From Podarcis raffonei (lineage: Eukaryota > Chordata > Lepidosauria > Squamata > Lacertidae): DNA of 64,000 nt. Location of the stretch: assembly GCF_027172205.1 (NCBI RefSeq), contig NC_070619.1:8825459-8889458 (forward strand), written 5' to 3'. Below, one piece after another: positions 40,915-51,083 of this stretch. A program made the position numbers and the translations under genes. Below the pieces are notes generated by a model that did not search any database, was not told the origin of the DNA, and was given only the letters and a program-made list of their open reading frames with translations. How positions within the stretch are numbered: position 1 is the stretch's first letter; each line of letters begins with the position of its first letter.

Positions 40915-42125
40915 TTATTTTGTTTTATTTTATTTTTTAAAAAAAATCATTGATTTTCCATACAGTTATACATTTTTATCCAAAATACAACAAATTGTCT
41001 CTTTTTTGAACTTCCTTCAGCGTCTCTGATAATCATCCGTATTTATAACTTTAATTACACATTCCCTTCTTTCGTACAGTGGTGCCCCGCAAGACGAAAT
41101 TAATCCGTTCTGCGGGTGTCTTCGTCTTGCAGGGATTTTCGTCTTGCGGAGCACCGCTATCAGCGGATCAGCTGATAAGCGGTAATTGACAGATAAGCGC
41201 CTTAGCGGCTTTTAGCGGATTAGCGGATAAGCGGCAATTTGCAGATAAGCGGCTTAGCGGCTTTCAGAAAAGGGGAAAAAAACGGAGCACCGCTATCAGC
41301 GGATCAGCTGATAAGCGGTAATTGACAGATAAGCGGCTTAGCGGCTTTCAGCAAAGGGGGGGAAACGGAAGACCCCGAAAAATTTTTCGTTTTGCAAGAC
41401 AACCCCATAGAAAAATTCGTCTTGCGAAGCGGAAAAAATATCGGAAAGCCCTTTCGTCTTGCGCGTTTTTCGTTTAGCGGGGTATTCGTCTAGCGGGGTA
41501 CCACTGTATTGCCATTATACTTCCCTTCCCCCACTATTTCATATTAACAATACTTCTCTATTTTTACAGTGCCTCTTGAAATCCCACTAGCATTGTGTTC
41601 ATGCCACATACGTTTTTCAGATAATCTACGAACTTTCCCCAGTCTTCGATGAACTTTTGGTCTTTGGTGTATCTGATTTTCCCAGTTAATTTGTCCAATT
41701 CCGCATAATCTGTCAGTTTCAGTCTCCATTCTTCTATCATCGGTATTTCCTCTTGCTTCCATTTCTGGGCCAACAAGATTCTGGCTGCCGTTACTGCGTA
41801 TTGAAAGAGTTTACAGTCTTTTCTTCTTATATCCTTTCCTAGGATCCCTAAAAGAAAAGCCTCCAGTTTTTTTGCAAAAGTATATCTTAACATTTTTTTC
41901 ATTTCATTATATATCATTTCCCAAAAGCTTTTCACTTTCTTACATTCCCACCACACATGAAAGAACGTCCCTTCTTTTTCTTTACATTTCCAACATTTGT
42001 TACACGTCTTATACATCTTTGCTAACTTTACAGGTGTGATGTACCATCTGTAAAACATTTTCATAACATTTTCTTTCAGTGCCGTACATGCAGTAAATTT
42101 TATATTCTCTTTCCACACACACACA
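40915..42125 (-). mobile_element. L1 LINE 3' end split by a Tigger-like MITE
   Basis: The minus-strand ORF 41564-42130 encodes the end of L1 ORF2 (FYRWYITPVKLAKMYKTCNK, then CWKCKEKEGTFFHVWWECKK). The 3' UTR and a poly-A-like tract, seen as T-rich sequence on plus, extend to about 40915. The MITE 41077-41506 sits in the 3' UTR. The ORF end is open over 188 residues. Confidence 0.88.
41077..41506. mobile_element. Tigger-like MITE with internal repeats
   Basis: Left end CAGTGGTGCCCCGCAAGACG, right end ..gcggggtaccactg, TA on both sides. The interior repeats 'ttagcggctt' and 'cagctgataagcggtaatt' blocks, the latter twice (about 41167 and 41303). Confidence 0.88.
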
Positions 42126-42134
42126 CACAAAAAG

Positions 42135-42228
42135 AATGTTGTATTATTTTATTGTTGTTAGCCGCCCTGAGCCCGGCTTCGGCTGGGGACAGTGGGATAT
42201 AAATAAAATTTATTATATTATTATTATT
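42135..42228 (+). mobile_element. L2-like LINE tail, second lineage
   Basis: 'gttagccgccctgagcccggc..ggatataaataaaa' with (att)n; plus-strand tail of the family at 20355. Confidence 0.7.
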
Positions 42229-42296
42229 TTTCATTACGGAAACTTTAAAGATTCAGGTGTGTTGGTTTTTTTGTTTTACCTTAAGGGTTTCATATA

Positions 42297-42538
42297 CAGT
42301 GGTACCTCAGGTTAAGTACTTAATTCCTTCTGGAGGTCCGTTCTTAACCTGAAACTGTTCTTAACCTGAAGCACCACTTTAGCTAATGGGGCCTCCCGCT
42401 GCTGCCGCGCCACCAGAGCACAATTTCTGTTCTCATCTTGAAGCAAAGTTCTTAACCCGAGGTACTACTTCTGGGTTAGCGGAGTCTGTAACCTGAAGCA
42501 TCTGTAACCTGAAGAGTATGTAACCCAACGTACCACTG
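42297..42538. mobile_element. Tigger-like MITE
   Basis: CAGTGGTACCTCAGGTTAAG .. ACGTACCACTG with TA on both sides. Same subfamily as 11610. Confidence 0.9.
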
Positions 42539-42574
42539 TAACCATATTTCTGCTTGGTTATCTAAAAGATGTTA

Positions 42575-42817
42575 CAGGCGTACCTTGGTTCTCGAACAGA
42601 ATGCATTCTGGAAGTCCATTTGGCTTCTGAAAACGTTCGGAAACCAAATCGCGGCTTCTGATTGGCTGCAGGAGCTTCCTGCGGCCAATGGGCAGCCGCA
42701 TCGTATGTTCGGCTTCCGGAAAAAGTTCGCAAACCAGAACGCTCGCTTCCGGTTTTGCGGCATTTTGGGAGCCAAAATGTCCAGGTCACAAGGCGTTTGA
42801 GAAGCAAGGTACGGCTG
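42575..42817. mobile_element. Tigger-like MITE, CAGGCGTACC subfamily
   Basis: CAGGCGTACCTTGGTTCTCG .. GGTACGGCTG, TA on both sides. Its right half is part of the duplicated block. Confidence 0.88.
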
Positions 42818-42949
42818 TATTTGGGGAAATGATCGAGACCCAGCGAGTGCCGTGACGTTCAAACCCTGATCTCTGATGCTCTAACCACTGCACGGCACTG
42901 CCTCTTTTTAACGACGAGGAGGCAAGATGGCAGGTTATCCTGTTGCCAT
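42706..42949. repeat. Duplicated block, copy 2
   Basis: Pairs with 39536-39779. This copy keeps the whole MITE to its left, so it is the likelier source. It ends exactly where a tail-less Sauria SINE begins. Confidence 0.88.
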
Positions 42950-43236
42950 CTCGCTTTATTGGCCGAGGGAGCCGGCGTACAGCTTCCGGGTCATGTGGCT
43001 AGCAGGACTAAGCCGCTTCTGGCGAACCAGAGCAGTGCATGGAAACGCCGTTTACCTTCCCGCCGGAGCGATACCTATTTATCTACTTGCACTTTGACGT
43101 GCTTTCAAACTGCTGAGTGGGCAGGAGCAGCGACCGAGGAACGGGAGCTCACCCCGTCGCGGGGATTCGAACTGCCGACCTTCTGATCGGCAAGTCCTAG
43201 GCTCTGTGGTTTAACCCACAGCGCCACCCGCGTCCC
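42950..43236 (-). mobile_element. Sauria SINE lacking its tail
   Basis: Begins inside the SINE at 'ctcgctttattggccg'. The expected tail is absent, which points to a recombination breakpoint rather than ordinary 5' truncation. Confidence 0.85.
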
Positions 43237-43667
43237 TCCCCAGCAAAGAAGGCCGCTGCGAATCCGCCGTAAGCCTCTGGTTTTGGAGACCAGGCCTGCT
43301 TGCTCCTTCCTTCGCCAGCAGGATGGGCACCGTGATTCTGAAAGCAGCGAAATCTTTGGCTCTCTAAATCCCTGCTATCTTCAGAGTGGATCAAGGACAG
43401 TTCATTAAAGAGAATCACAGTCAGAAGTTGGACATGCTCTGGTGCTTGAAGAAAGCTGGCCTGTCGTCTCAGAGGCTCGGATTATCTTCTGGCGGTGAGA
43501 GGGGGGGAGAGAGAGATGCTATACGATTCTGAGTTTGCAGCACAGTCACAGGCCAAGAAAAACATGTGAAAGCTGTTCTCCTCGGCAGGTCGAGGGACCA
43601 GGCAACAAGGAGGAATGGAAAAAGCAAGTGATGAATTAATTACTCCTCTGCCAGACGTTTTGTGCCA
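43237..43667. other. No gene seen; intergenic
   Basis: No domain in the overlapping minus ORFs. No firm repeat call. Confidence 0.35.
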
Positions 43668-43800
43668 TTTTGCTCTTAAAAAACAACACCAAATCATTTA
43701 AATTTTCAGATTTACAGACATACACCAAACAAACAAATAAAACAAACCCTGTAAGTTCCCTTGGACTTCCCTCCTCCCATTTGGGGGTCCTTATGTTAAG

Positions 43801-44167
43801 GGATGGGACGCGGGTGGCGCTGTGGGTAAAAGCCTCAGCACCTAGGGCTTGCCGATCGAAAGGTCGGCGGTTCGAATCCCCGCGGCGGGGTGCGCTCCCG
43901 TTGCTCGGTCCCAGCGCCTGCCAACCTAGCAGTTCGAAAGCACCCCCGGGTGCAAGTAGATAAATAGGGACCGCTTACTGGCGGGAAGGTAAATGGTGTT
44001 TCCGTGTGCTGCGCTGGCTCGCCAGATGCAGCTTTGTCACGCTGGCCACGTGACCCGGAAGTGTCTCCGGACAGCGCTGGCCCTCGGCCGCTTGAGTGAG
44101 ATGGGCACACAACCCTAGAGTCTGTCAAGACTGGCCCGTACGGGCAGGGGTACCTTTACCTTTACCT
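43801..44167 (+). mobile_element. Sauria SINE, subfamily C
   Basis: The head has 'ggtaaaagcctcagcaccta', the middle 'gcacccccgggtgcaagtag' and the tail 'ggcccgtacgggcaggggta'. Flanked by ttatgttaa (43791-43799 and 44168-44176). Confidence 0.9.
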
Positions 44168-44176
44168 TTATGTTAA

Positions 44177-44547
44177 GGGACGCGGGTGGCACTGTGGTCT
44201 AAACCACTGAGCCTCTTGGGCTTGCCGATCGGAAGGTCGGCGGTTTGAATCCCCGCGACAGGGTGAGCTCCCGTTGCTCTGTCCCAGCTCCTGCCAACCT
44301 AGCAGTTCGAAAGCACACCAGTGCAAGTAAATAAATAGGTACCGCTGCGGCGGGAAGGTAAACGGCGTTTCCGTGCGCTCTGGTTTCCGTCACGGTGTCC
44401 CGTTGTGCCAGAAGCGGTTTAGTCCTGCTGCCACACAATCCGGGAAGCTGTCTGCAGACAAATACCGGCTCCCTTGACCTGAAAGCGAGATGAGCGCCGC
44501 AACCTCATAGTCGCCTTTGACTGGACTCCTTTACCTTTTTTTAACCC
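44177..44547 (+). mobile_element. Sauria SINE, subfamily B
   Basis: Inserted at the same target as the preceding copy; the third ttatgttaa lies at 44548-44556. The tail is slightly deleted. Confidence 0.9.
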
Positions 44548-45080
44548 TTATGTTAACTTTTCCTTCTGCATCTCCTCCGTTAATCCAATTCTAATAAATC
44601 TCCAATAAAACCACAGCCCAACGTTTAACTGCAAGCATCATTCCAATACTACTAATTTTAATCGCTTACAATTATTTGTTTATATGTATAGGTAAATTAT
44701 ATATTTTTCCCCATTTCCTTATTGAAATGTTGGTCTTCCTGATTCCTGATTCTTCCGGTCAGTTTTGCCATCTCTGCATAGTCCATCAGTTTAATCTGCT
44801 ATTCTTCTCTGGTAGGGACTGTGTCATTGTGTTAGAAACAGAAGGAACTTTTTTCCACATGTGGTGGACATGCAAAATAGTTAGAGAATTGGGAAATGAT
44901 ATATAACAAGATGAAAAACATGTTTAAAAGACGCACACGCACCCCAACAACCAGAGAAACTTCTTTTGAGAATGGCACAGGGGGAAGTAGCTAGGTCTCA
45001 GAAAAATCTATTTATGTATGCTACAACAGCAGCTAGGATTTGATTGCGCTTGCCCTCTTTATAAAGACGAGGAATAAGAT

Positions 45081-45455
45081 TGTGTTGTTGTTTAGTCATG
45101 TCTGACTCTTGGTGACCCCCTGGACCAGACCACGCCAGCCACCCATGTCCTCCACTGCCTCCCGTAGTTGGGTCAAACTCATGCTGGTCGCTTCGAGAAC
45201 ACTGTCCCACCATCTCGTCCTCTGTCGTCCCCTTCTCCTTGGGCCCTCCATCTTTCATCCCCTTCATGGATCACTGCCTTGCCGTGGCGAAGGGGCTTGA
45301 ATAACTCAGAGAAGCTATGAGCCATGCCATGCAGGGCCACCCAAGATGAACAGGTCATAGTGGAGAGTTTTGACCAAACATGATCCACCTGGAGCAGGAA
45401 CCAGCAAGCCACTCCAGTATCCCTGCCAAGAAAACTCCATGGACAAAGACAACAG
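45081..45455 (-). mobile_element. Bov-B LINE, rearranged
   Basis: The 3' end (45081-45258) joins at 'ctccatctttcatccccttc' to an upstream Bov-B-like part, including 'cactccagtatccctgccaa' and 'aactccatggacaaag'. Confidence 0.75.
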
Positions 45456-45469
45456 GAATTAGATTATCA

Positions 45470-45745
45470 CCCCTCTTTTATTGTCTGTTCCAGGTCACCC
45501 AACCACTGCCCCAGTGTCCTTCTCTTGGCAGATCAAGATGAGCAGGTGACAGCAAAGGCCGCAAGGTTTTTAGCTGGGGCAATCAGAACAAGATCCGCTA
45601 TTTGACTATTGAGTCAAATCCTTAAATGTATTTTATACAACTGACTTTTTATTTCTATTCATTGTATATCGCATTGTTGTTTTATTGCAATGGCCGATGG
45701 CTGACGCAAATGAAGATTCATTCGTCCATTCATTCCCAAATCCTT
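45470..45745 (+). mobile_element. LINE 3' end, family unresolved
   Basis: One frame reads LLADQDEQVTAKAARFLAGA before a stop. The end, 'gcaatggccgatggctgacg', with a (ttca)-like tail, pairs with 3829-3930. Confidence 0.5.
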
Positions 45746-45785
45746 TGCCCAGTGTATCATTGCAGCTTTGAATCAGTCTGTCTCT

Positions 45786-46735
45786 CTCATAATAATAATT
45801 ATTATTATTTATACCCCACCCATCTGGCTGGGTTTCCCCAGCCACTCTGGGCAGCTTCCAAAAAGAATTAAAATACTGTAATACATCAAACATTAAAAGC
45901 TTCCCTAAACAGGGCTGCCTTCAGATGTCTTCTAAAAGTCTGGTAGTTGTTGTTCTCTTTGACATCTGGTGGGAGGGCGTTCCACAGGGCGGGCGCCACC
46001 ACCGAGAAGGCCCTCTGCCTGGTTCCCTGTAACTAGGCTTCTCTCAGTGAGGGAACCGCCAGAAGGCCCTCGGAGCTGGACCTCAGTGTCCGGGTAGAAC
46101 GATGGGGGAGGAGACGCTCCTTCAGATATACTGGGCCGAGGTCATTTAGGGCTATAAAGGTCAGCACCAACACTTTGAATTGTGCTCGGAAACGTACTGG
46201 GAGCCAAAGTAGGTCTTTCAAGACCGGTGTTACATGGTCTCGGCAGCCGCTCCCAGTCCCCAGTCTGGCTGCCCCGTTCTGGATTAGTTTCCAGGTCACC
46301 TTCAAAGGTAGCCCCACGTAGAGCGCATTGCAGTAGTCCAAGCGGGAGATAACCAGAGCATGCACCACTCTGGAAAGACAGTCTGCGGGCAGGGAGGGTC
46401 TCATCCTGCGTACCAGATGGAGCTGGTAAACAGCTGCCCTGGACACGGATTTGACCTGTGCCTCCACCGACAGCTGTGAGTCCAAAATGACTCCCAGGCT
46501 GTGCACCTGGTCCTTCCGGGACACAGTCACCCCATTCAGGACCAGGGAGTCCTCCACACCCGCCCGCCTCCTGTCCCCCAAAAACAGTACTTCTGTCTTG
46601 TCAGGATTCAACTTCAATCTGTTAGCCGCCTCCAGACACTCACACAGGACCTTCACCGCCTTCACTGGTTCTGATTTGAAAGAGAGGTAGAGCTGGGTAT
46701 CATCCGCATGTCCTAGATGTGCGACGGGTGAGGCA
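45786..46735 (-). mobile_element. L2 LINE, 5'-truncated, ~950 bp
   Basis: Longest L2 copy in the window. The minus ORF covers ADDTQLYLSFKSEPVKAVKV, LKLNPDKTEVLFLGDRRRAG and the RT C-terminal region; the (att)n tail is at about 45789-45810. It lies about 30 bp after the ODF3L2 stop, in the same orientation, so it may form most of that gene's 3' UTR. Confidence 0.92.
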
Positions 46736-46765
46736 GTGGCCCCTGTGCCCAGCCAGTCCCTGATT

Positions 46766-47250
46766 CTACCATTCTGGAACATCTGTGATGAGGGGCATGA
46801 GAAATTCTGAGTGGCGGACCCCAAGGGAATAGGAAGGAGCTCTCACCCTATGAACCTTCACCTTCTCTGGGCTGTGGGCCCCAGGGCCCGGGGTGTGGGA
46901 GACCTGTGTGGGCTTCTTCAACCTCCCCAGCATGGAGAAAGATGGGGGCCGACAGAGATAGACGCTGGGGTCCGTGGTGTTGTAACGCCCCGGGCCGGGG
47001 GTCTGGGAGAGGTCTTCGGCGTAGCTCCCCTTGGCGTTCCAGCCACGGATGGTGAAGGATGGACTTGAGGGCTTGCTGGGCACCCGAGGACCAAGCAGCG
47101 AGGGGAGGGTGTAGCTGTTGGGGGCCGGGACAGGGTCCACCAGGCGGCTTTTGGTGCGGGCCCCGATGGAAAAGGAAGGCGGTCTCTGCTGCGACGGAGG
47201 AGGGGCCCTCTCAGGGCTGTACGCCCCCGGCCCAGGGGTCTGGGGCAGAC
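46766..47250 (-). CDS. ODF3L2: ODF3L2 last coding exon
   Basis: 160 codons plus TAG. It contains three PGPG units and one PAPNSY variant, spaced by [22 protein letters not shown] and [10 protein letters not shown] blocks. The acceptor is TTCCCTCCAG|GT. Confidence 0.95.
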
Positions 47251-50200
47251 CTGGAGGGAAAATACACACCATTGAACACAGCTTGGGCACAGAGGCAGTG
47301 TGGTGTAGTGGTCAGAGAACAGGAAGTAGCTCCGCACAGAGCTGAGTTGTAGAATTGAGGAGTTGGAAGGGGTCATACAGCCCAACCCCCAGCAATGCAG
47401 GAATCTTATGCCCAATGTGGGGCTCGAATTAAGGTAAAGGGACCCCTGACCATTAGGTCCAGTCGTGACCGACTCTGGGGTTGCGGCGCTCATCTCGCTT
47501 TATTGGCCGAGGGAGCTGGCGTACAGCTTCCGGGTCATGTGGCCAGCATGACTAAGCCGCTTCTGGTGAATCAGAGCAGCGCACGGAAACGTCGTTTACC
47601 TTCCCGCCGGAGCGGTACCTATTTATCTACTTGCACTTTGACGTGCTTTTGAACTGCTAGGTGGGCAGGAACAGGGACCGAGCAATGGGAGCTCATCCCG
47701 TCGTGGGGATTTGAACCGCCGACCTTCTGATCCGCAAGTCCTAGGCTCTGTGGTTTAACCCGCGTCCCAGGAGTCGAATTATTACTAAGTAAGAAAAAAG
47801 GCAAATGACCCCTGGACGGTTAAGTCAAAGGTGACTATGGGGTTCTAAAAATCAGATAGTTGTTTATTTCCTTGACATCTGACGGGAGGGCGTTCCACAG
47901 GGCGGGCGCCACCACCGAGAAGGCCCTCTGCCTGGTTCCCTGCAACCTCACTTCTCACAGGGAGGGAACTGCCAGAAGGCCCTTGGCGCTAGACCTCAGT
48001 GTCCAGGCAGAATGATGGGGGTGGAGACGCTCCTTCAGGTGTACTGGGCTGAGGCCGTTTAGGGCTTTCAAGGTCAGCACCAACACTTTGAATTGTGCTC
48101 GGAAACGTCCTGGGAGCCAATGGAGGTCTTTCAGGACCGGTGTTATGTGGTCTCGGCGGCCCCTCCCCGTCACCAAATATCCATCTCAAGTGTCAAAAGC
48201 CAGGGTAAAGAGGTCTGTCGTCAGCGGTTTGCTGAAAGCGGTACGATGAAGATACCAGAAGCACTTTTGTGGGGAGATCTCCCACTTAGAGACCCCCTCC
48301 TGCAAGGCCAGCACCGTCTCAAGCCACTGAAGGTGGAGGAATTGCTGATCACCAGAACTGGGCCCAGATGAGCACCAGAATTGGGCCCAGAAACAAACCG
48401 GCAGCCGGGTAAAGCTCATAGTCTAGCCGCTGCGTTTTGAACCCGCTGCAACTTTTATGCTGTCTCCAAGGGCAGCCCCAGGCTGACCATCTCGCAGCAA
48501 TCTAGTTGGTACCCAACCTCCCCTATATTGCATGCTCTCTGTTTCATGGGTGTTTCAAAAGCCCGTCTGCCCCCTTACCTGGGGGTCTCGCTCGTGCCAG
48601 CATGGAGTAGGACGGTCCTTTCGCCCGGCCGAAGCGCGTGAGTTCAGGGTGCACGAAGTAACACGGCCCAGGACTTGAATCCTTCAGGTCTACTGGAGAG
48701 GAGGAAAAACAACAACAGCGGATATACTAGAAGACGAGATAGAACAATGAGTACCTGGAGAGGGACAGCATACCTCAATATTCTCTGGTTGACCTCTGTT
48801 TTTTCCTCCAACTGATGGAGAACTTACAAAGGACTCTATGAGGGCTCTTGTTGTCCCCCATAAGGGAATAAGGACAGATTTTCGTTTATTACAAAACCTA
48901 CATACAGCAGCAGTGTTTTGTGTTGTGTAGGCTCCAAGATGTAAGTCATGGCCCCCGCCTGCTAGCCTGCTCCCTAAAATATCCCTGGTTTGCTCCTTTC
49001 TATATATAGGGTGCCTACATTCTGCATGGACTGCTTGCATTACCGTATAGCAGGGGTCTCGCCTGGGCTGGATCGGTCCCGCAGAGATCCCTTCAAGGGC
49101 TAGATCGTGTGTGCATTTTCAGCACCTGCGCATGCGCAGACACAGACGCAATTTTCGAGTCCCCACCCTGCGCTGTGCCGATTTAGTGCAGCGCACGAAT
49201 GGGCAGCTCAGTTCGGGGGGTGGCTCGTGGGCTGGTCAAACGACCTTTTCCGGCTACCCCAGAGCCAGTGTGGTGTGGTGGTTAAGAGCGGTGGACTCGT
49301 AATCTGGGGGGCCAGGTTCGCGTCTCCGCTCCTCCACCTGCAGCTGCTGGGTGACCTTGGGCCAGTCACACTTCTCTGAAGTCTCTCAGCCCCACTCACC
49401 TCACAGAGTGTTTGTTGTGGGGGAGGAAGGGAAAGGAGAATGTTAGCCGCTTTGAGACTCCTCAAAGGGAGTGAAAGGCGGGATATCAAATCTAAACTCT
49501 TCTTCTTCTTCTTCCAGCCCATGGGCCTTAGTTTGCTGACCCCTGCCATACAGCATATATTCAACACAAAAAAACAGCGACCATTTGTTGGTGTCAAAGG
49601 ACAGCTGGACATAGAAGGGGCCCCATTACCTTCAGTAGCTTAGGGCCTCATCAAACCTAAATCCGGCCCTGGTCAGAGATGCCTCACTGACAAAAATGCA
49701 CGCAGGTCCTTTAATCTCAATGGGACTACTCTGAGCAGTACTAAAGTTGGATACTGTTTTCGGTAAGGTGCAGAAAGACGTTTGTGGGCCCCATCTCTGA
49801 AAATTGTCATGGAGACTTGAATCCTGACAGCTATTCATGCCACCTGTCAAATGTTCATCTCGTCTCCATTGCAGTCATGTTCATTTGTTTTATAAGCAAA
49901 GCTCCGTTAACTTTGAGAACATGTACAGCCCTTTATGCCTTTTCATGTGCTAATTTTAACCGTGCCTTCTGTGTTTTTAGGAAAGTTTGGCCTGTGCTTC
50001 GTCGCTTCATCCCGCTGCGCCGCAAGCGCTCTTCTGTTCTGACTTTGGATGCAATGCACACACCTTCCAGCACATCTGTCCACATCTGGACAGCTCATTT
50101 GAACTTCCTGGAAGAAATATTCAGAAGCATTTTGGAAGCTTCCCAGCCCGTTGCATGGCTGGTAGCACTGATGCATCTGAAGTGTGTGTGTGTGTGATTT

Positions 50201-51001
50201 AGAGGCAGCCATGTGGGCAAGATGGCCTCAGTAGGGCCCTCTCCCTAAGCATACGCCCTCCTCCTTGACACTGTAATAAATAATAGTAATAATTTATTAT
50301 TTATACCCCGCCCATCTGACTGGGTTTCCCCAGCCACTCTGGGCAGCTTCCAACAAAACACTAAAATACAATAACCTATTAAACATTAAAAGCTTCCCTA
50401 AACAGGGCTGCCTTCAGATGTCTTCTAAAAGTTTGGTAGTTGTTTTTCTCTTTGACATCTGGTGGGAGGGCGTTCCACACGGCGGGCGCCACTACCGAGA
50501 AGGCCCTCTGCCTGGTTCCCTGTAGCTTTGCTTCTCGCAGTGAGGGAACTGCCAGAAGGCCCCCGGGAAATGGACCCCGGTGTCCGGGCAGAATGATGGG
50601 GGAGGAGACACTCCTTCAGGTATACTGGACCGAGGCTGTTTAGGGCTTTTAGATGAATTCGGCTGGATCAAACTTCATTACCCAGATCACTTGGAAAAGT
50701 AAGTGTGTGTGTGTGTGTGTGTGTGTGTGCACATGTGGATGTGAAAGCACCTCACAAATGGCTGTTAATCACTGCAAACAACTGCCACTCACCCACTCAA
50801 GCAACAACAGCCCATATAGAAGCCACAACTTCCTCCCCAAGCATTGCTCTTCTACCTTACAGGTAACCACTCGGCGGTTCAACTACTCACGTCTGTTTTT
50901 CAACCTCTGGTGAAAGGAGTAAGCTGGGCTGGTGAATCGAGTGTAGTCGTGGTTGACAAACCCAACTGTGGGGGGCAAAGTGTAGCATCCGGGTCCAGGG
51001 C
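46766..51001 (-). CDS. ODF3L2: ODF3L2 (CIMAP1D): SHIPPO/PGPG-repeat protein, 5'-incomplete
   Basis: Three exons in order: 50891-51001, 48579-48689 and 46766-47250, about 234 residues seen. Introns are GT-AG. Exon phases join as ..AGA C|AC.. and ..CCA G|GT... The protein carries repeated Pro-Gly-Pro-Gly-x-Tyr units ([69 protein letters not shown]), the STPGR/SHIPPO signature, and ends [25 protein letters not shown] and PELTRFGR match human ODF3L2 (GFINHDCTR, PKVTRFGR). Family members are microtubule-associated proteins of sperm flagella and cilia; ODF3L2's own role is poorly known. Its place upstream of SHC2 on the same strand matches human 19p13.3. The first coding exon, expected upstream of 51001, was not found. 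The last exon stops 30 bp before an L2. Confidence 0.92.
47344..47430 (-). mobile_element. CR1-like tail remnant
   Basis: 'gttgtagaattgaggagttgg..catacagcccaacccccagc' resembles a diverged CR1 end in the last ODF3L2 intron. At about 47296-47325, 'ggcagtgtggtgtagtggtc' is a MIR-like head fragment. Confidence 0.5.
47432..47773 (-). mobile_element. Sauria SINE with deleted head
   Basis: Duplication tcgaatta at 47424-47431 and 47774-47781. The 'cacagcgccac' block of the head is missing. A subfamily-B tail fragment follows at about 47797-47846. Confidence 0.88.
47848..48180 (-). mobile_element. L2 LINE fragment
   Basis: Minus-strand L2 terminal coding part ([20 protein letters not shown]..). Its 3' UTR tail is missing. 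Confidence 0.88.
48190..48525 (-). mobile_element. Old L2-clade LINE fragment
   Basis: The minus strand near 48420-48510 reads [10 protein letters not shown] and [12 protein letters not shown] around a stop. This is a diverged L2-like motif that continues from, but is older than, the preceding L2. Confidence 0.55.
48579..48689 (-). CDS. ODF3L2: ODF3L2 internal coding exon
   Basis: Encodes [20 protein letters not shown] then [16 protein letters not shown]. Donor CCA G|GTAAGG. The acceptor is a CAGTAG tandem (NAGNAG). Using the first AG would start the exon at 48692, giving LD in place of H at the junction. Confidence 0.92.
49051..49545. mobile_element. hAT-like element with nested SINE
   Basis: Right end 'agtttgctgacccctg', left 'caggggtctcgcctggg'. 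The 8-bp duplications are ccgtatag (49043-49050) and ccatacag (49546-49553). The related copy at 63060-63080 carries the empty site ccatatag. Confidence 0.82.
49258..49516 (+). mobile_element. MIR/CORE-like SINE, full length
   Basis: Head 'agccagtgtggtgtggtggttaag', core 'gctgggtgaccttgggcc', (ttc)n tail. Third layer of a nest inside two DNA elements. Confidence 0.85.
49678..50282. other. No gene seen; ODF3L2 intron
   Basis: Short ORFs only, with a (tg)n tract at about 50188-50199. No exon of ODF3L2 recognised here. Confidence 0.35.
50283..50655 (-). mobile_element. L2 LINE 3' end
   Basis: Minus-strand terminal L2 with 'ataccccgcccatctgactg' and the AFSVVAP coding block. Confidence 0.9.
50702..50730 (+). 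repeat. (GT)n microsatellite
   Basis: About 14 gt units, 160 bp from an ODF3L2 exon. Confidence 0.95.
50891..51001 (-). CDS. ODF3L2: ODF3L2 internal coding exon (first seen)
   Basis: The acceptor follows a strong pyrimidine tract and ends ATGCAAG|GC. It encodes (G)[19 protein letters not shown] then [17 protein letters not shown]. The donor is AGA C|GTGAGT. It needs an upstream exon ending in one coding base. Confidence 0.92.
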
Positions 51002-51083
51002 CTTGCATGGTAAACAAGGGGGGGAAAAAACATTTTAGAAACAAGTTTCAGTGACTAAGAATGCGCCCAGCAGGACTAAACCC

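Larger units (their letters stand above)
43668..44995. mobile_element. L1-derived sequence carrying two SINEs
   Basis: AT-rich LINE-3'-UTR-like sequence surrounds the SINE pair. At 44815-44910 a plus-frame reads ETEGTFFHMWWTCKIVRELG, an L1 ORF2 motif. Orientation relations are mixed, so more than one L1 fragment is likely. Confidence 0.55.
48890..49677 (+). mobile_element. hAT-like element, disrupted
   Basis: Matches the reverse complement of 62949-63240 on both sides of an insertion ('gtgttttgtgttgtgtaggc', 'ctttctatatatagggtg', 'cagctggacatagaa'). The right end is 'ggcctcatcaaacctaaatccggccctgg'. Split by the hAT element at 49051-49545. Confidence 0.7.

Noticed and set aside
43801-43880. 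tRNA gene at the SINE head
   Set aside because: A and B boxes are present, but the sequence is the head of a full SINE with tail and target duplication, and the cloverleaf is degenerate.
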